Position numbers and translations under genes: made by a program. Positions 15,017-23,132 of a DNA stretch of 64,000 nucleotides are shown here, in pieces; the first letter of the stretch is position 1, and each line of letters opens with the position of its first letter. The notes below the pieces were generated by a model. It had not been told where the DNA came from. It saw nothing but the letters and a program-made list of their open reading frames with translations, and did not search any database. The DNA comes from Gordonia sp. SL306 (GTDB taxonomy: Bacteria; Actinomycetota; Actinomycetes; Mycobacteriales; Mycobacteriaceae): positions 62,001 to 126,000 of the forward strand of contig NZ_CP113063.1 of assembly GCF_026625785.1 (NCBI RefSeq). Direction: 5' to 3'.

Positions 15017-17101
15017 ATGTCTACGAACTCGGCGAACCAGATCGTCCAGGGTGTCGGTGGACCCGGCAACATCGAGAGTCTCACCCACTGCGCCACCCGG
15101 TTGCGGTTCCAGCTCCACGATGCGTCGGGAGTCGAACAGTCCGCGCTCGAGGCGATCGACGGTGTGATGGGGGCCGTCCCGCAGGGCGGTGACCGCTACC
15201 AGGTGGTCATCGGCGGCGGTGTACAGACCGTCTACAACGAGATCATGGCGCTGCCCGGGATGGGTGGCGGTGGCGCCCCTGTGGACGCGGCCGCCATCAA
15301 GGCCGCGGAGCGCGCCAAGGGACCGCGAGGCAAGTCCGCCTGGCTCGACTCTCTTTTCGAGTACCTCTCCGACTCGTTCCGACCGATCCTCGGGGCTCTG
15401 CTCGGCGCCTCACTGTTCATCACGTTCATGTCCCTGATGAGCACGCTCGGAGTGATCGGCAACTGGGCCGATCCGCGAACCGAACTGTCGCCGTCGTGGC
15501 AGTTCGTCAACCTCTGCTGGCAGTGTGTGTTCGTCTTCCTGCCGCTGATGATCGCGTACAACGCCTCGAAGAAGCTCGACGCCGACCCGTGGGTGGGGTT
15601 CGCGATCATGGCCGTCCTGATGCTGCCGACCTATACGAGCTTCGGCGAGAACGCCCAACAGCACACCATTTTCGGATTCGACGTCCAGACGATCGACATC
15701 TTCGGCGTTCCGCTGACGGTCTTCGACTACAGCTCGCAGGTGTTCCCGCCGCTGCTGATGGCCGCCGTCCTCGGACCACTGTACAAATTGCTCAAGAAGG
15801 TCATCCCGGAGAACGTCCAACTGATCTTCGTGCCGTTCCTGGCGATGCTGATCATGATCCCGTTGACGGCGTTCCTCATCGGCCCCATCGGCGTCTACGT
15901 CGGCGCCGGCCTGGCCGACATCCTCAAGTCCATCAACGACTTCTCGCCCTTCATCTTCGCGATCGTGATCCCGCTCGCGTACCCGTTCATGGTGCCGTTG
16001 GGGCTGCACTGGCCGATCAACGCGATCATGCTCCTCAACATCCAGACCCTCGGGTACGACTTCATCCAAGGCCCGATGGGCGCATGGAACTTCGCCTGTT
16101 TCGGTGCCACCGCAGGCGTCCTTCTCATCGCCTGGCGCGAACGCGACGCACAGATGCGACAAACCGCGACCGGCGCTCTCGCCGCCGGTCTGCTCGGCGG
16201 CATCTCGGAGCCATCCCTGTACGGCATCCACCTCCGATTCAAACGGATCTATCCACGAATGCTCGTGGGCTGCTTCGTCGGCGGCCTCATCATCGGCATC
16301 GGCGGTGGCGTCACCACGAACGCGTTCGTCTTCACCTCGCTGCTGACCATCCCGGCGTTCGACAGTGTCATCCTGTACTCGATCGCGGTGGCCGCAGCAT
16401 TCTTCACGGCGATGGTCCTGGTGGTCCTGTCCGGCTACCGCACACCCGAACAGCAAGCCGAGTTCGAGGCCGCGCGGGATGCCGGATTGGAATCCCCTGG
16501 CCCGATCCCCTTGGACGATTCGGCACACGGGGTCGCGACGGCGGCCGCCCTGGCGGATGCGGAGACCACCTCGGCGACGGCCGGTGGGGTCGCGGTCGCC
16601 GAGGCCCCGACCACCACGGGCACGGTTCGTGGCGCGATCACGAAGATTCCGTCCCCGCTCGACGGCACCGTGGTGCCGCTGAGCGAGGTCCCGGATCCGG
16701 TGTTCGCGAAAGGCACGATGGGTGGCGGCGTGGCAATCGTGCCGTCCGGCGACACCGTCTACGCCCCGGCGGTCGCGACGATCGTGGCGGCACAGCCGAC
16801 CGGCCACGCCCTCGGTATGGTCCTCGACGGCGGCATCGAACTGTTGATCCACATCGGCATCGACACCGTCCAACTGAAGGGCGAAGGCTTCGACGTCAAG
16901 GTCAAGGCCGGTCAGAAGGTGGAGGTCGGGACCCCGTTGGTCACCTTCGATCGCAAGGTCATCGAGGCCGCAGGATATCCGCTGATAACACCGGTGGTCG
17001 TGATGAACACGAAGAAGTTCGCCTCGGTCGAGCAGATCGCCGAGGGTGAGACGACGGTGGGAACCCCGGTCATCGCCGTCGAGGCGAAACCCGCGACGTG
17101 A
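15017..17101 (+). CDS. ptsG: PTS permease EIIBCA, glucose/beta-glucoside family (PtsG-like)
   Basis: All three PTS domains lie in one 694-residue chain: IIB (about 5-85) with the phosphocysteine in LTHCATRLRF, a polytopic IIC (about 110-480) with LGLHWPINAIM and the sugar-site motif GGISEPSLYGI, and IIA (about 545-690) with the active-site region LIHIGIDTVQLKGEGF. It takes up and phosphorylates a hexose. Several stretches, such as YDFIQGPMGAWNFACFG and PLSEVPDP, resemble Corynebacterium glutamicum PtsG, favouring glucose; a beta-glucoside is the alternative. ATG 15017 has AAGGGAGAG upstream. No EI, HPr, antiterminator or glycosidase gene is nearby. Confidence 0.85.
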   Translation: MSTNSANQIVQGVGGPGNIESLTHCATRLRFQLHDASGVEQSALEAIDGVMGAVPQGGDRYQVVIGGGVQTVYNEIMALPGMGGGGAPVDAAAIKAAERAKGPRGKSAWLDSLFEYLSDSFRPILGALLGASLFITFMSLMSTLGVIGNWADPRTELSPSWQFVNLCWQCVFVFLPLMIAYNASKKLDADPWVGFAIMAVLMLPTYTSFGENAQQHTIFGFDVQTIDIFGVPLTVFDYSSQVFPPLLMAAVLGPLYKLLKKVIPENVQLIFVPFLAMLIMIPLTAFLIGPIGVYVGAGLADILKSINDFSPFIFAIVIPLAYPFMVPLGLHWPINAIMLLNIQTLGYDFIQGPMGAWNFACFGATAGVLLIAWRERDAQMRQTATGALAAGLLGGISEPSLYGIHLRFKRIYPRMLVGCFVGGLIIGIGGGVTTNAFVFTSLLTIPAFDSVILYSIAVAAAFFTAMVLVVLSGYRTPEQQAEFEAARDAGLESPGPIPLDDSAHGVATAAALADAETTSATAGGVAVAEAPTTTGTVRGAITKIPSPLDGTVVPLSEVPDPVFAKGTMGGGVAIVPSGDTVYAPAVATIVAAQPTGHALGMVLDGGIELLIHIGIDTVQLKGEGFDVKVKAGQKVEVGTPLVTFDRKVIEAAGYPLITPVVVMNTKKFASVEQIAEGETTVGTPVIAVEAKPAT

Positions 17102-17125
17102 TGGCCCCTTGGTCACGCCGGCTCG

Positions 17126-18022
17126 TCAGGGACCGGGCCGGAGGACGTTCATCGACACGAGGACGAACTGACGCACCCGGCCCGACACCTGCGAACCACA
17201 CGTCGACAGCAGCGGGTCGGACATCTGCTCGGCGAGGATCACCTCGACCGGGCCGTCGTGGCCGTCGAGTACGACGCGGATCCGGTGATCGCCTCGCTGT
17301 ACGTCCAGCGGTGCCAGCGCGTCGATCCGGTCCTCGCCGGTCTCCTGCCGCACGAAATGCTGGGCCGCCTGCACCGGATGCGGCAACGAGGTCCGTCCCC
17401 GCAGGTGTGCATCATCCAGTCTCCCCGCGTTGTACAACCGGATGAGGGCAGCGGGGTCGTCGCTCGAATCGACCCGCCCGTAGCTCAGGCCGTGCGGTAG
17501 CACGAGCATCGTCGCAGCGAATCGATCACCGCCCAGATGTGAACATTCCCAGGTCCATTCGGGGAACTCGGTGGCGATGGCGGTGGTCGCCGCCCGGCCG
17601 CGCACCGCGCAGCACTGGTCGTGTTTGCCGTGGGCGCAGATCGCGATCACCGGGTCCGGTGACGATGTGCCGTCGGAGCCGTCCAACGCGAGATCCAGAT
17701 AGCCCGTCGGGTCGTCGACCTCTCCATGACGGATCGACTCCTCGCCCGGATTCGAGTGCACGACGAACCACCGCCAGCGCGGCGTCGGGGCACGCTTGCC
17801 CGGTCGGCGAATGGCGACTATGCGCATCCCGGTCGCCTCCACTCGACGAACGATGGATCGGCCGAGTGCGGGATCGATGATCTTGGGTGAGTTGAGGAAC
17901 ACCGACGGTCCCCATGGGCCTGAGAGCTCCAGGAGCAGCCAGGAGAATCCGGCCGAGGCCGTGCCGTACATCGGGTCACCGCGCTCCAGCGACTGATCGC
18001 TGCACGGGAGACCACCCGTCAC
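17126..18022 (-). CDS. Sucrase/ferredoxin-like (Apd1/Aim32-type) protein
   Basis: This 298-residue protein has the two hallmark motifs of the Suc_Fer-like thioredoxin-fold family: CAHGKHDQCC and, about 30 residues later, CSHLGGDRFA, which in relatives supply Cys/His ligands of a [2Fe-2S] cluster. N- and C-terminal regions (GGLPCSDQSLERGDPMYGTA; VEVILAEQMSDPLLSTCGS) also follow the family. It is likely an electron carrier or redox enzyme. It starts with GTG 18022, overlapping the stop of the cupin gene by four bases, so it belongs to the peptide/cupin operon and may feed electrons or recycle iron there. That link is inference. Confidence 0.78.
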   Translation of the reverse strand: MTGGLPCSDQSLERGDPMYGTASAGFSWLLLELSGPWGPSVFLNSPKIIDPALGRSIVRRVEATGMRIVAIRRPGKRAPTPRWRWFVVHSNPGEESIRHGEVDDPTGYLDLALDGSDGTSSPDPVIAICAHGKHDQCCAVRGRAATTAIATEFPEWTWECSHLGGDRFAATMLVLPHGLSYGRVDSSDDPAALIRLYNAGRLDDAHLRGRTSLPHPVQAAQHFVRQETGEDRIDALAPLDVQRGDHRIRVVLDGHDGPVEVILAEQMSDPLLSTCGSQVSGRVRQFVLVSMNVLRPGP

Positions 18023-19251
18023 ACCGTCGCCCCGGGTGTCGGCGGCTCGGCGGGAACCACAACGGCCTCGCGCAGCAGCCGCCGTATCAGGACGAGGCCG
18101 TCGGCGGTATCGAGTCCGGGCAGTGCGTCCGCGTGCACCACGTCTCCGCGGGCCACCGTGTACAGGGCGTCAGCGCAGTACCCGGGAAAACCGATCGTCC
18201 GGCCGTGCAGTCGCAGCTCGACACGCTCCCCTGCCCGCGACACCGATCCCACCAGCCCGTGCCGCCAGCACACCGGCGTCGCGGCGTCCAGGTCGGCGAT
18301 GATGCCGGCCGTGCGCAACGGTCGCACCGAGACCGGTCGAGTCTGTTCGGCGAACCGCGCGCGCAATCGCGTGGCGGTGGCGGCACCGAGATCGGCGCTC
18401 CGGTCCCGCAGCACGGCGACGAGGGCCGCCATCGTCTTCGCCGCCATCGCCTCGGTCTCGTCGGGGTCGGTCAGGTCGATGGCCATCGGTAGCGAGGAGC
18501 GGAACTCCTCGATGTGACCGAGTTCGTCGACGACCGCCCGTGCCAGGTCGACGACGGTGGTCGCGGACACCCCGATGGTGAGATGAATCGACGTCTCAGC
18601 CTGTGCCTGCGCGGAGTGAATCCACCCACGGGGCAGGTACAGCACGTCACCCGGGGTCAGCACCGTGTCGATGACCGGGTCGTCAGTCGTCCGCGCCTCG
18701 ATGGCCGCGCGATGATCGGTCCACGGCTGTGAGGCGAGCGGATCCCGGTGCACCGGCTCATGGACCGTCCATCGCTTGCGCCCGCCGGTTTGCAGGATGA
18801 ACACGTCGTGGACGTCGTAGTGCGCGTCGAAACCACGGTTGCTCGCCGGCGTGACGTACGCGTTGGCCTGCACCGGATGGCCGAGGTCGTCGACCATGGC
18901 CCGTCCGAAGTCGATCACCGGCGGCCACAGTCGGTGCAGCCCCTGCAGCACGATCGTCGCACCGGCCGCGAACTGGGCGAGCACCTGCGCGGAATCGACC
19001 TGGTCGGGCATCTCCGCACCGAACCCGGCCGGCCCCGTGTAGCAGTCGCGACCGACGAGGCCACCGTCCCTGGCCATCCGGATGAACGGTGCCCTAAGGC
19101 CGCGTTGGGAGATCAGTTCGTCGACATCCGATGCCGACAGCAGATCACCGAAATCGCTGGGCAGCGAGTCCGAACGGCTGAGCAGCGGCCGCCTGCCCCA
19201 GTATTCGCGCCCGAATGTCGCGGGATCGACCGAGATACAGCGACTGAGCAT
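18019..19251 (-). CDS. JmjC-type cupin (cupin_4) oxygenase
   Basis: The 410-residue protein matches cupin_4/JmjC ribosomal-oxygenase-type dioxygenases: VLQGLHRLWPPV, the metal-binding FDAHYDVHDVFILQTGG (HxD), WTVHEPVH and the distal histidine in LTPGDVLYLPRGWIHSAQ. These Fe(II)/2-oxoglutarate enzymes hydroxylate side chains of protein substrates (Arg, His or Asn/Asp in known members). A C-terminal winged-helix-like portion follows. ATG 19251 (MLSRCISVDPATF) is chosen; the frame stays open upstream only because it crosses the repeat DNA of the neighbouring peptide gene. It starts 10 bases after that peptide gene, which suggests the peptide is its substrate. Confidence 0.82.
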   Translation of the reverse strand: MLSRCISVDPATFGREYWGRRPLLSRSDSLPSDFGDLLSASDVDELISQRGLRAPFIRMARDGGLVGRDCYTGPAGFGAEMPDQVDSAQVLAQFAAGATIVLQGLHRLWPPVIDFGRAMVDDLGHPVQANAYVTPASNRGFDAHYDVHDVFILQTGGRKRWTVHEPVHRDPLASQPWTDHRAAIEARTTDDPVIDTVLTPGDVLYLPRGWIHSAQAQAETSIHLTIGVSATTVVDLARAVVDELGHIEEFRSSLPMAIDLTDPDETEAMAAKTMAALVAVLRDRSADLGAATATRLRARFAEQTRPVSVRPLRTAGIIADLDAATPVCWRHGLVGSVSRAGERVELRLHGRTIGFPGYCADALYTVARGDVVHADALPGLDTADGLVLIRRLLREAVVVPAEPPTPGATV

Positions 19252-19261
19252 GGTGCGCCGG

Positions 19262-19513
19262 TCAGGCGGTTCCGTCGGCACCGCCGTCGTGGCCGTCCGG
19301 ATTCGTGCCGCCGTCGGCCGGTCCCTCACCGGCACCAGCGGTTCCATCGGCACCGCCATCGTGGCCATCCGGATTCGAGCCGCCGTCGGCCGGTCCCTCA
19401 CCGGCACCAGCAGTTCCATCGGCACCGCCATCGTGGCCGTCCGGATTCGAGCCGCCGTCGGCCACACCTTCGCCGCCTCCGGAGGTGGTGATGTCATCGT
19501 CGTCGAGTGCCAT
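19262..19513 (-). CDS. Acidic Gly/Asp-rich tandem-repeat peptide, candidate modification substrate
   Basis: The 83-residue product has a 16-residue acidic N-terminus (MALDDDDITTSGGGEG) followed by two full and one partial copy of a 24-residue unit (residues 17-40, 41-64, 65-83). Each unit contains GGSNPDGHDGGADGTA, with one N, one H and several D in fixed positions; the third copy has T for S. No hydrophobic core, signal peptide or cysteine is present. AAAGGA lies at good spacing before ATG 19513. It heads an operon with a JmjC cupin oxygenase and a ferredoxin-like protein, opposite a DHA2 exporter. A multi-core RiPP-like precursor or a metal-binding repeat protein are the main possibilities. 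Confidence 0.7.
   Translation of the reverse strand: MALDDDDITTSGGGEGVADGGSNPDGHDGGADGTAGAGEGPADGGSNPDGHDGGADGTAGAGEGPADGGTNPDGHDGGADGTA
19265..19465 (-). repeat. 72-bp tandem repeat within the acidic peptide gene
   Basis: Two complete 72-bp units (19394-19465 and 19322-19393) and a 57-bp partial unit (19265-19321) are nearly identical at DNA level. The unit length is a multiple of three, so copy number can vary without breaking the frame. Confidence 0.85.
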
Positions 19514-19682
19514 CGGATTCCTTTCGTCGTCGGAGCTGTACGTGGGCTCCTCTCCCACTATGAAGAGATCTCACGGCAGTGTCCCGTCATTGAGCGGATC
19601 GATCCGCGACCGCCGCTCATCCGATCCGAATGATTTCCTCTCACCAGGGACGACATCCGACGTCAGCAGGTGTTTGACGGCG

Positions 19683-19688
19683 TAATCT
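19683..19688 (+). promoter_or_regulatory. -10 box of the DHA2 exporter gene, likely leaderless
   Basis: TAATCT fits TANNNT and lies seven bases before the GTG start at 19695, the spacing expected if the message starts at the initiation codon. No -35 box or ribosome site is visible. Confidence 0.5.
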
Positions 19689-19694
19689 TGCCCG

Positions 19695-21335
19695 GTGCAA
19701 CACTGGCGCGTCCTGATCATTCTGTGCGCTGCGCAGTTCATCATGGTGCTCGACACCACGGTCATGAATGTGTCCGTGTCCAGCGTCGTGGTCGACCTCG
19801 ACACGACCATCACCCAGGTGCAGTTGGCGATCACGCTCTACACCCTGGTGATGGGTTCGTTCATGCTGTTCGGCGGTCGACTCGGCGACATGTTCGGACG
19901 TCGTCGGGTGTTCTCGATCGGCCTGATCGTCTACGGCATCGGGTCATTGATCACCGCGTTCAGCCCCAACATCGGAGTTCTGCTGTTCGGCTGGTCGTTT
20001 GTCGAGGGCGCCGGCGCGGTGTTGGTGATGCCGGCGATCATCTCGCTCACCGCAACCAATTACGACGGCAAGGACCGCGCCACCGCGTACAGCGCATTGG
20101 GTGGGATCGCCGCCGCCGGTGCGGCGGCCGGCCCGCTGATAGGCGGATGGGTCACCGAGGTACTGACGTGGCGGGTCGTCTTCGCAGCCGAGACAGTGGT
20201 GTGTCTGGCCGTGATCGCGTGTGTGCGGGTCATCTCGGACACCGACCGGTCGACCTCGCGTCGGATGGATTGGGGCGGCACTTTCCTCTCGGCTGCAGGT
20301 CTTGGCCTCATCGTGTTGGCGTTCCTGCAGTCCGGCACCTGGGGCTTCGTCCGGCCATCCGGGGCATTGACCATCGCGGGCAAGGAGATCACGCCGTTCG
20401 GGCTCTCGGTGGTGCCGTTCATGATCGCGGCCGGGGTGTTCGTCCTCATCGGATTCTTCCGCTGGGAACGTCACGTCATCTCGCGCGGTGAGACGCCCTT
20501 GATGCACCCCGACCTGCTGCGAAAACTCCAGTTGCGCAACGGGCTCGTCATGATGGTCGCGCAGCAGACGATCATCGGCGGGATCTTCTTCGTGATCCCG
20601 ATCTACCTCCAGTACGTTCTGCTGAAGAATGCGTTCGAGACGGGTGTGAAGCTGGCTCCCATGTCGGTCGCCATGCTGGTCGCCGCCTTTGCGAGCCCGA
20701 AACTCGCTGCGACACAATCGCCACGGCGTATGGTCCGCCTCGGTCTGATACTCGTCATCGTCGGATCGTCCGTGCTGGTGACCACGATCGAGCCGCAACT
20801 CAACGGGGTGTTGTTCGCGATCGGGATGGCGATTTTCGGAGCCGGATTCGGGTTCATCGCCTCACAACTCGGCAACGTCATCATGTCATCGGTCGGCGAC
20901 CGCGACCGAGGTGAGGCCGGCGGCCTCCAGGGCACGGCGCAGAACATCGGGACGTCTGTCGGGGTCGCCCTCCTCGGCGCGCTGCTCATCGCATCGCTCA
21001 GCAGCGGATTCAACAATGCCGCCCAAGCCGATCCGAATCTGTCCGAGCAGAGCAAGACCCGGGTCGCCGAGCTCTCCGCCGACGGGGTCGAGATCGTGAC
21101 CGGAGATCAGCTCACCGAGGCGGCCGAGGCGAACGGCTTGTCGCCCCAGGACGTCGAGCAACTCTCGCAGCATTACGGGGAGGCTCAGATCCAGTCGATC
21201 AAGGACTCGATCCTGCTCGCCATCCTGCTTGCCGGGCTGGGTCTCGTCGTCGCACAGCGCCTCCCCCGACAACCTGGTGCGGAACTCGGTTCGACCGCGA
21301 TGGTCGGCGCCGAACCCGAACCCGAGAATCCCTGA
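19695..21335 (+). CDS. DHA2-family (14-TMS) MFS drug/metabolite exporter
   Basis: The 546-residue protein has the length and motifs of EmrB/QacA-type transporters: motif D1 near the N-terminus (FIMVLDTTVMNVSVSSV), motif A GGRLGDMFGRRRVF, and motif C-like GPLIGGWVTEVLTWR. About 14 membrane segments are apparent, with a long extracytoplasmic loop near the C-terminus. Such proteins export drugs or small molecules using proton-motive force. It is divergent from the repeat-peptide operon with 181 bases between start codons, so joint regulation or product export is possible but unproven. A strong hairpin terminator follows. Confidence 0.88.
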   Translation: MQHWRVLIILCAAQFIMVLDTTVMNVSVSSVVVDLDTTITQVQLAITLYTLVMGSFMLFGGRLGDMFGRRRVFSIGLIVYGIGSLITAFSPNIGVLLFGWSFVEGAGAVLVMPAIISLTATNYDGKDRATAYSALGGIAAAGAAAGPLIGGWVTEVLTWRVVFAAETVVCLAVIACVRVISDTDRSTSRRMDWGGTFLSAAGLGLIVLAFLQSGTWGFVRPSGALTIAGKEITPFGLSVVPFMIAAGVFVLIGFFRWERHVISRGETPLMHPDLLRKLQLRNGLVMMVAQQTIIGGIFFVIPIYLQYVLLKNAFETGVKLAPMSVAMLVAAFASPKLAATQSPRRMVRLGLILVIVGSSVLVTTIEPQLNGVLFAIGMAIFGAGFGFIASQLGNVIMSSVGDRDRGEAGGLQGTAQNIGTSVGVALLGALLIASLSSGFNNAAQADPNLSEQSKTRVAELSADGVEIVTGDQLTEAAEANGLSPQDVEQLSQHYGEAQIQSIKDSILLAILLAGLGLVVAQRLPRQPGAELGSTAMVGAEPEPENP

Positions 21336-21365
21336 CGGCCCGCGGCCGGACACAGGCCAGAGACG

Positions 21366-21431
21366 CAAAGACCTCACCTCTTGTCCGGGACCCTGCGCGC
21401 GCAATGTCGCTGACAAGAGGTGAGGTCTTTG
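21366..21431. terminator. Strong bidirectional hairpin terminator
   Basis: A perfect 20-bp inverted repeat, left arm CAAAGACCTCACCTCTTGTC (21366-21385) and right arm GACAAGAGGTGAGGTCTTTG (21412-21431), brackets a 26-base loop between the convergent exporter and SHOCT genes. Because each arm begins or ends in AAAG/CTTT, transcripts on either strand would finish the stem with a short T run. Confidence 0.8.
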
Positions 21432-21436
21432 GAGAT

Positions 21437-21733
21437 TCAGCTGCCGAGGATCTTCGCCTTCTGAGCGGCGAACTCCTGCTCGGTCAGGATGCCTTGCTGA
21501 TAGAGCGCACCGAGTTCCTTGAGCTGTTCGATGGTGTCCGGGGCAGGCGACGCGGCAGGCGGGGCCGGAGGTGCTGCTTGCGGCACCGGTTGGGGCTGCG
21601 CATAGCGCTGCTGATTGTCGTATTCCTGTTGCGCCCACCGGTTCGACTGACGGCGGGACACACGGTTGCTCACCGACGTCGCAGTTCCGGCGATGACGGC
21701 GGTACGCGCGGCCGCGCGGATGAGTCCGGGCAT
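21437..21733 (-). CDS. SHOCT-domain small protein
   Basis: The 98-residue protein has an N-terminal basic segment (MPGLIRAAARTAVIAGTATS), a Gln/Pro/Ala-rich linker, and a C-terminal SHOCT motif (LKELGALYQQGILTEQEFAA then QKAKILGS). SHOCT is a short oligomerisation module found at ends of diverse actinobacterial proteins. AAGGAGATCATC precedes ATG 21733. It is 46 bases downstream of a DUF6325-like gene on the same strand, a pairing I recall as common in actinobacteria. Confidence 0.8.
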   Translation of the reverse strand: MPGLIRAAARTAVIAGTATSVSNRVSRRQSNRWAQQEYDNQQRYAQPQPVPQAAPPAPPAASPAPDTIEQLKELGALYQQGILTEQEFAAQKAKILGS

Positions 21734-21779
21734 GATGATCTCCTTCTGAGGGTCGGACGTGATCGCCGAAACTGGGCCG

Positions 21780-22208
21780 TCAGGCCTCCGCGGCGTCCAG
21801 GGTTTCGAGGAATTCGTCCATCGGGATACGACCGGCGGACACCATCTGGCCACCGTTTCGTCGCAGTGCTGCAGCAAAGCCTGCAGCCCAGGCATTTTCG
21901 TACACGATGATCGCCGCCGCGGTCCCCGGCTGCAGCACCGATGCCGCTTCGGAGACGTCGTCGGTCGAGATCAGATCGGTGGAGACACCGTCGAAAACCT
22001 CGAAATCGGCGCCCAGCTGGTCGAGTTCGATCTGGGTGATCGAGCCGTCCTCGTCCTTCATCACGAAGGCGAGATCGATGATGCGGATGACTCCGCGATC
22101 CACCAGGTCGATCAGGTAGGGAATCGCCTCTCCGTTCGGCTGCTTGTCTGGCCATTCCAATACGACGTAGTCGATGGGTCCGAGCTCTTGGGCGGCTTCT
22201 TCGGTCAT
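21780..22208 (-). CDS. DUF6325/DUF1269-like protein
   Basis: The 142-residue acidic protein has the beta-alpha layout of this family: GPIDYVVLEWPDKQP, then IPYLIDLVDRGVIRIIDLAF with KDEDGSI, and a C-terminal GTAAAIIVYENAWAAGFAAA. No active-site residues are recognised. Family proteins often accompany SHOCT-domain genes, as here, and have been linked loosely to stress or envelope functions without mechanism. Function unknown. Confidence 0.72.
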   Translation of the reverse strand: MTEEAAQELGPIDYVVLEWPDKQPNGEAIPYLIDLVDRGVIRIIDLAFVMKDEDGSITQIELDQLGADFEVFDGVSTDLISTDDVSEAASVLQPGTAAAIIVYENAWAAGFAAALRRNGGQMVSAGRIPMDEFLETLDAAEA

Positions 22209-22397
22209 GAAAACCTCGCTGCATCGCGATTGACAGGTGGTGATCGCCCCTCCCGCATCGCGCGGAAACGACGACCCTGCGACCGATCCTAGTGCGAAGA
22301 GGCCGCTGTGCCGCTGCGTTCGACCGCATTTTCACCCCGGCCGGGTGAGACGTGGATCCACCACGGGATCGGGGCAGGTCATCGCTAGGCTGTCTGG

Positions 22398-23132
22398 GTG
22401 ACGTCCGCCGCGCCCCGAACTCGGCCGGGGCGTGTCGTCGCGGCGGGACTCCTGGTGGCGCTCGCCGGCGTCTGCTATTCGTCCTGGGTTCTGGAGTTCC
22501 TGTGGCCCAGTCCGCTCGATCCGTTCCGCAGTTTCCTGAGCGAACTGGACGCCGCCCACCGCCCTCATCGTGAGGTGTACGTCGCGGGCGACATCACCAC
22601 CGCGTGTTGCGCGATGCTCGCCGCCGTCGTACTGCTCGTGCCGCGACCCGTGTTCCACGGGTTTCCGGCGATCACCGCGGTGGTGGCGCTCGGCACATTC
22701 GGGATGTCGACGATTGCCGACGCACTCATGCCGATCGAGTGCATTCCCGGGGTCGACGCCGGCTGCCCGAGCCAGCCAAGCGGAATCCTCCCGCAGTTAC
22801 ACCACATTCACGCCCTGACGAGCACGCTGGCGGTCTTCTCGATCTTCACCGCGATGATCGCGGCGACGGTCGCCGCCTACCGGTCGGGCACGTGGCCCGA
22901 ACTGCGGGTGGTCGGGAGCATCGTGCTGTTCGTGGTCGTGGTCTCGACGGTGTGGATGCTGGCCGCCGACAACCTGTCGGGCGATTTTCGTCTCGGTCTC
23001 GCCCAGCGCATCCAGGTCGGCGGGATGACGGTGTGGTTGATGATCTGGGGCTGGGCGATCGTCGCGGCGCGGCACGGCCGTGGAGGAGCCACACACGAAT
23101 GTCGGACGGGTGACGTCAACGCAGATCGATGA
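22398..23132 (+). CDS. DUF998-family integral membrane protein
   Basis: The 244-residue protein has six or seven hydrophobic segments, an early SSWVLEFLWPSPLDPFRSFL loop, and the acid-plus-His region ELDAAHRPHREVY typical of DUF998 proteins. Function is unknown. Translation begins with GTG 22398. Its last 17 bases overlap the end of the convergent acyl-CoA ligase gene, so any terminator for either must lie inside the other's coding sequence. Confidence 0.7.
   Translation: MTSAAPRTRPGRVVAAGLLVALAGVCYSSWVLEFLWPSPLDPFRSFLSELDAAHRPHREVYVAGDITTACCAMLAAVVLLVPRPVFHGFPAITAVVALGTFGMSTIADALMPIECIPGVDAGCPSQPSGILPQLHHIHALTSTLAVFSIFTAMIAATVAAYRSGTWPELRVVGSIVLFVVVVSTVWMLAADNLSGDFRLGLAQRIQVGGMTVWLMIWGWAIVAARHGRGGATHECRTGDVNADR

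Noticed and set aside
19252..19497. An N-terminal extension of the cupin containing PTAARIR repeats
   Set aside because: It is the repeat DNA of the acidic peptide gene read in another frame; the cupin family begins at MLSRCISVDPATF and the peptide has a proper ribosome site.
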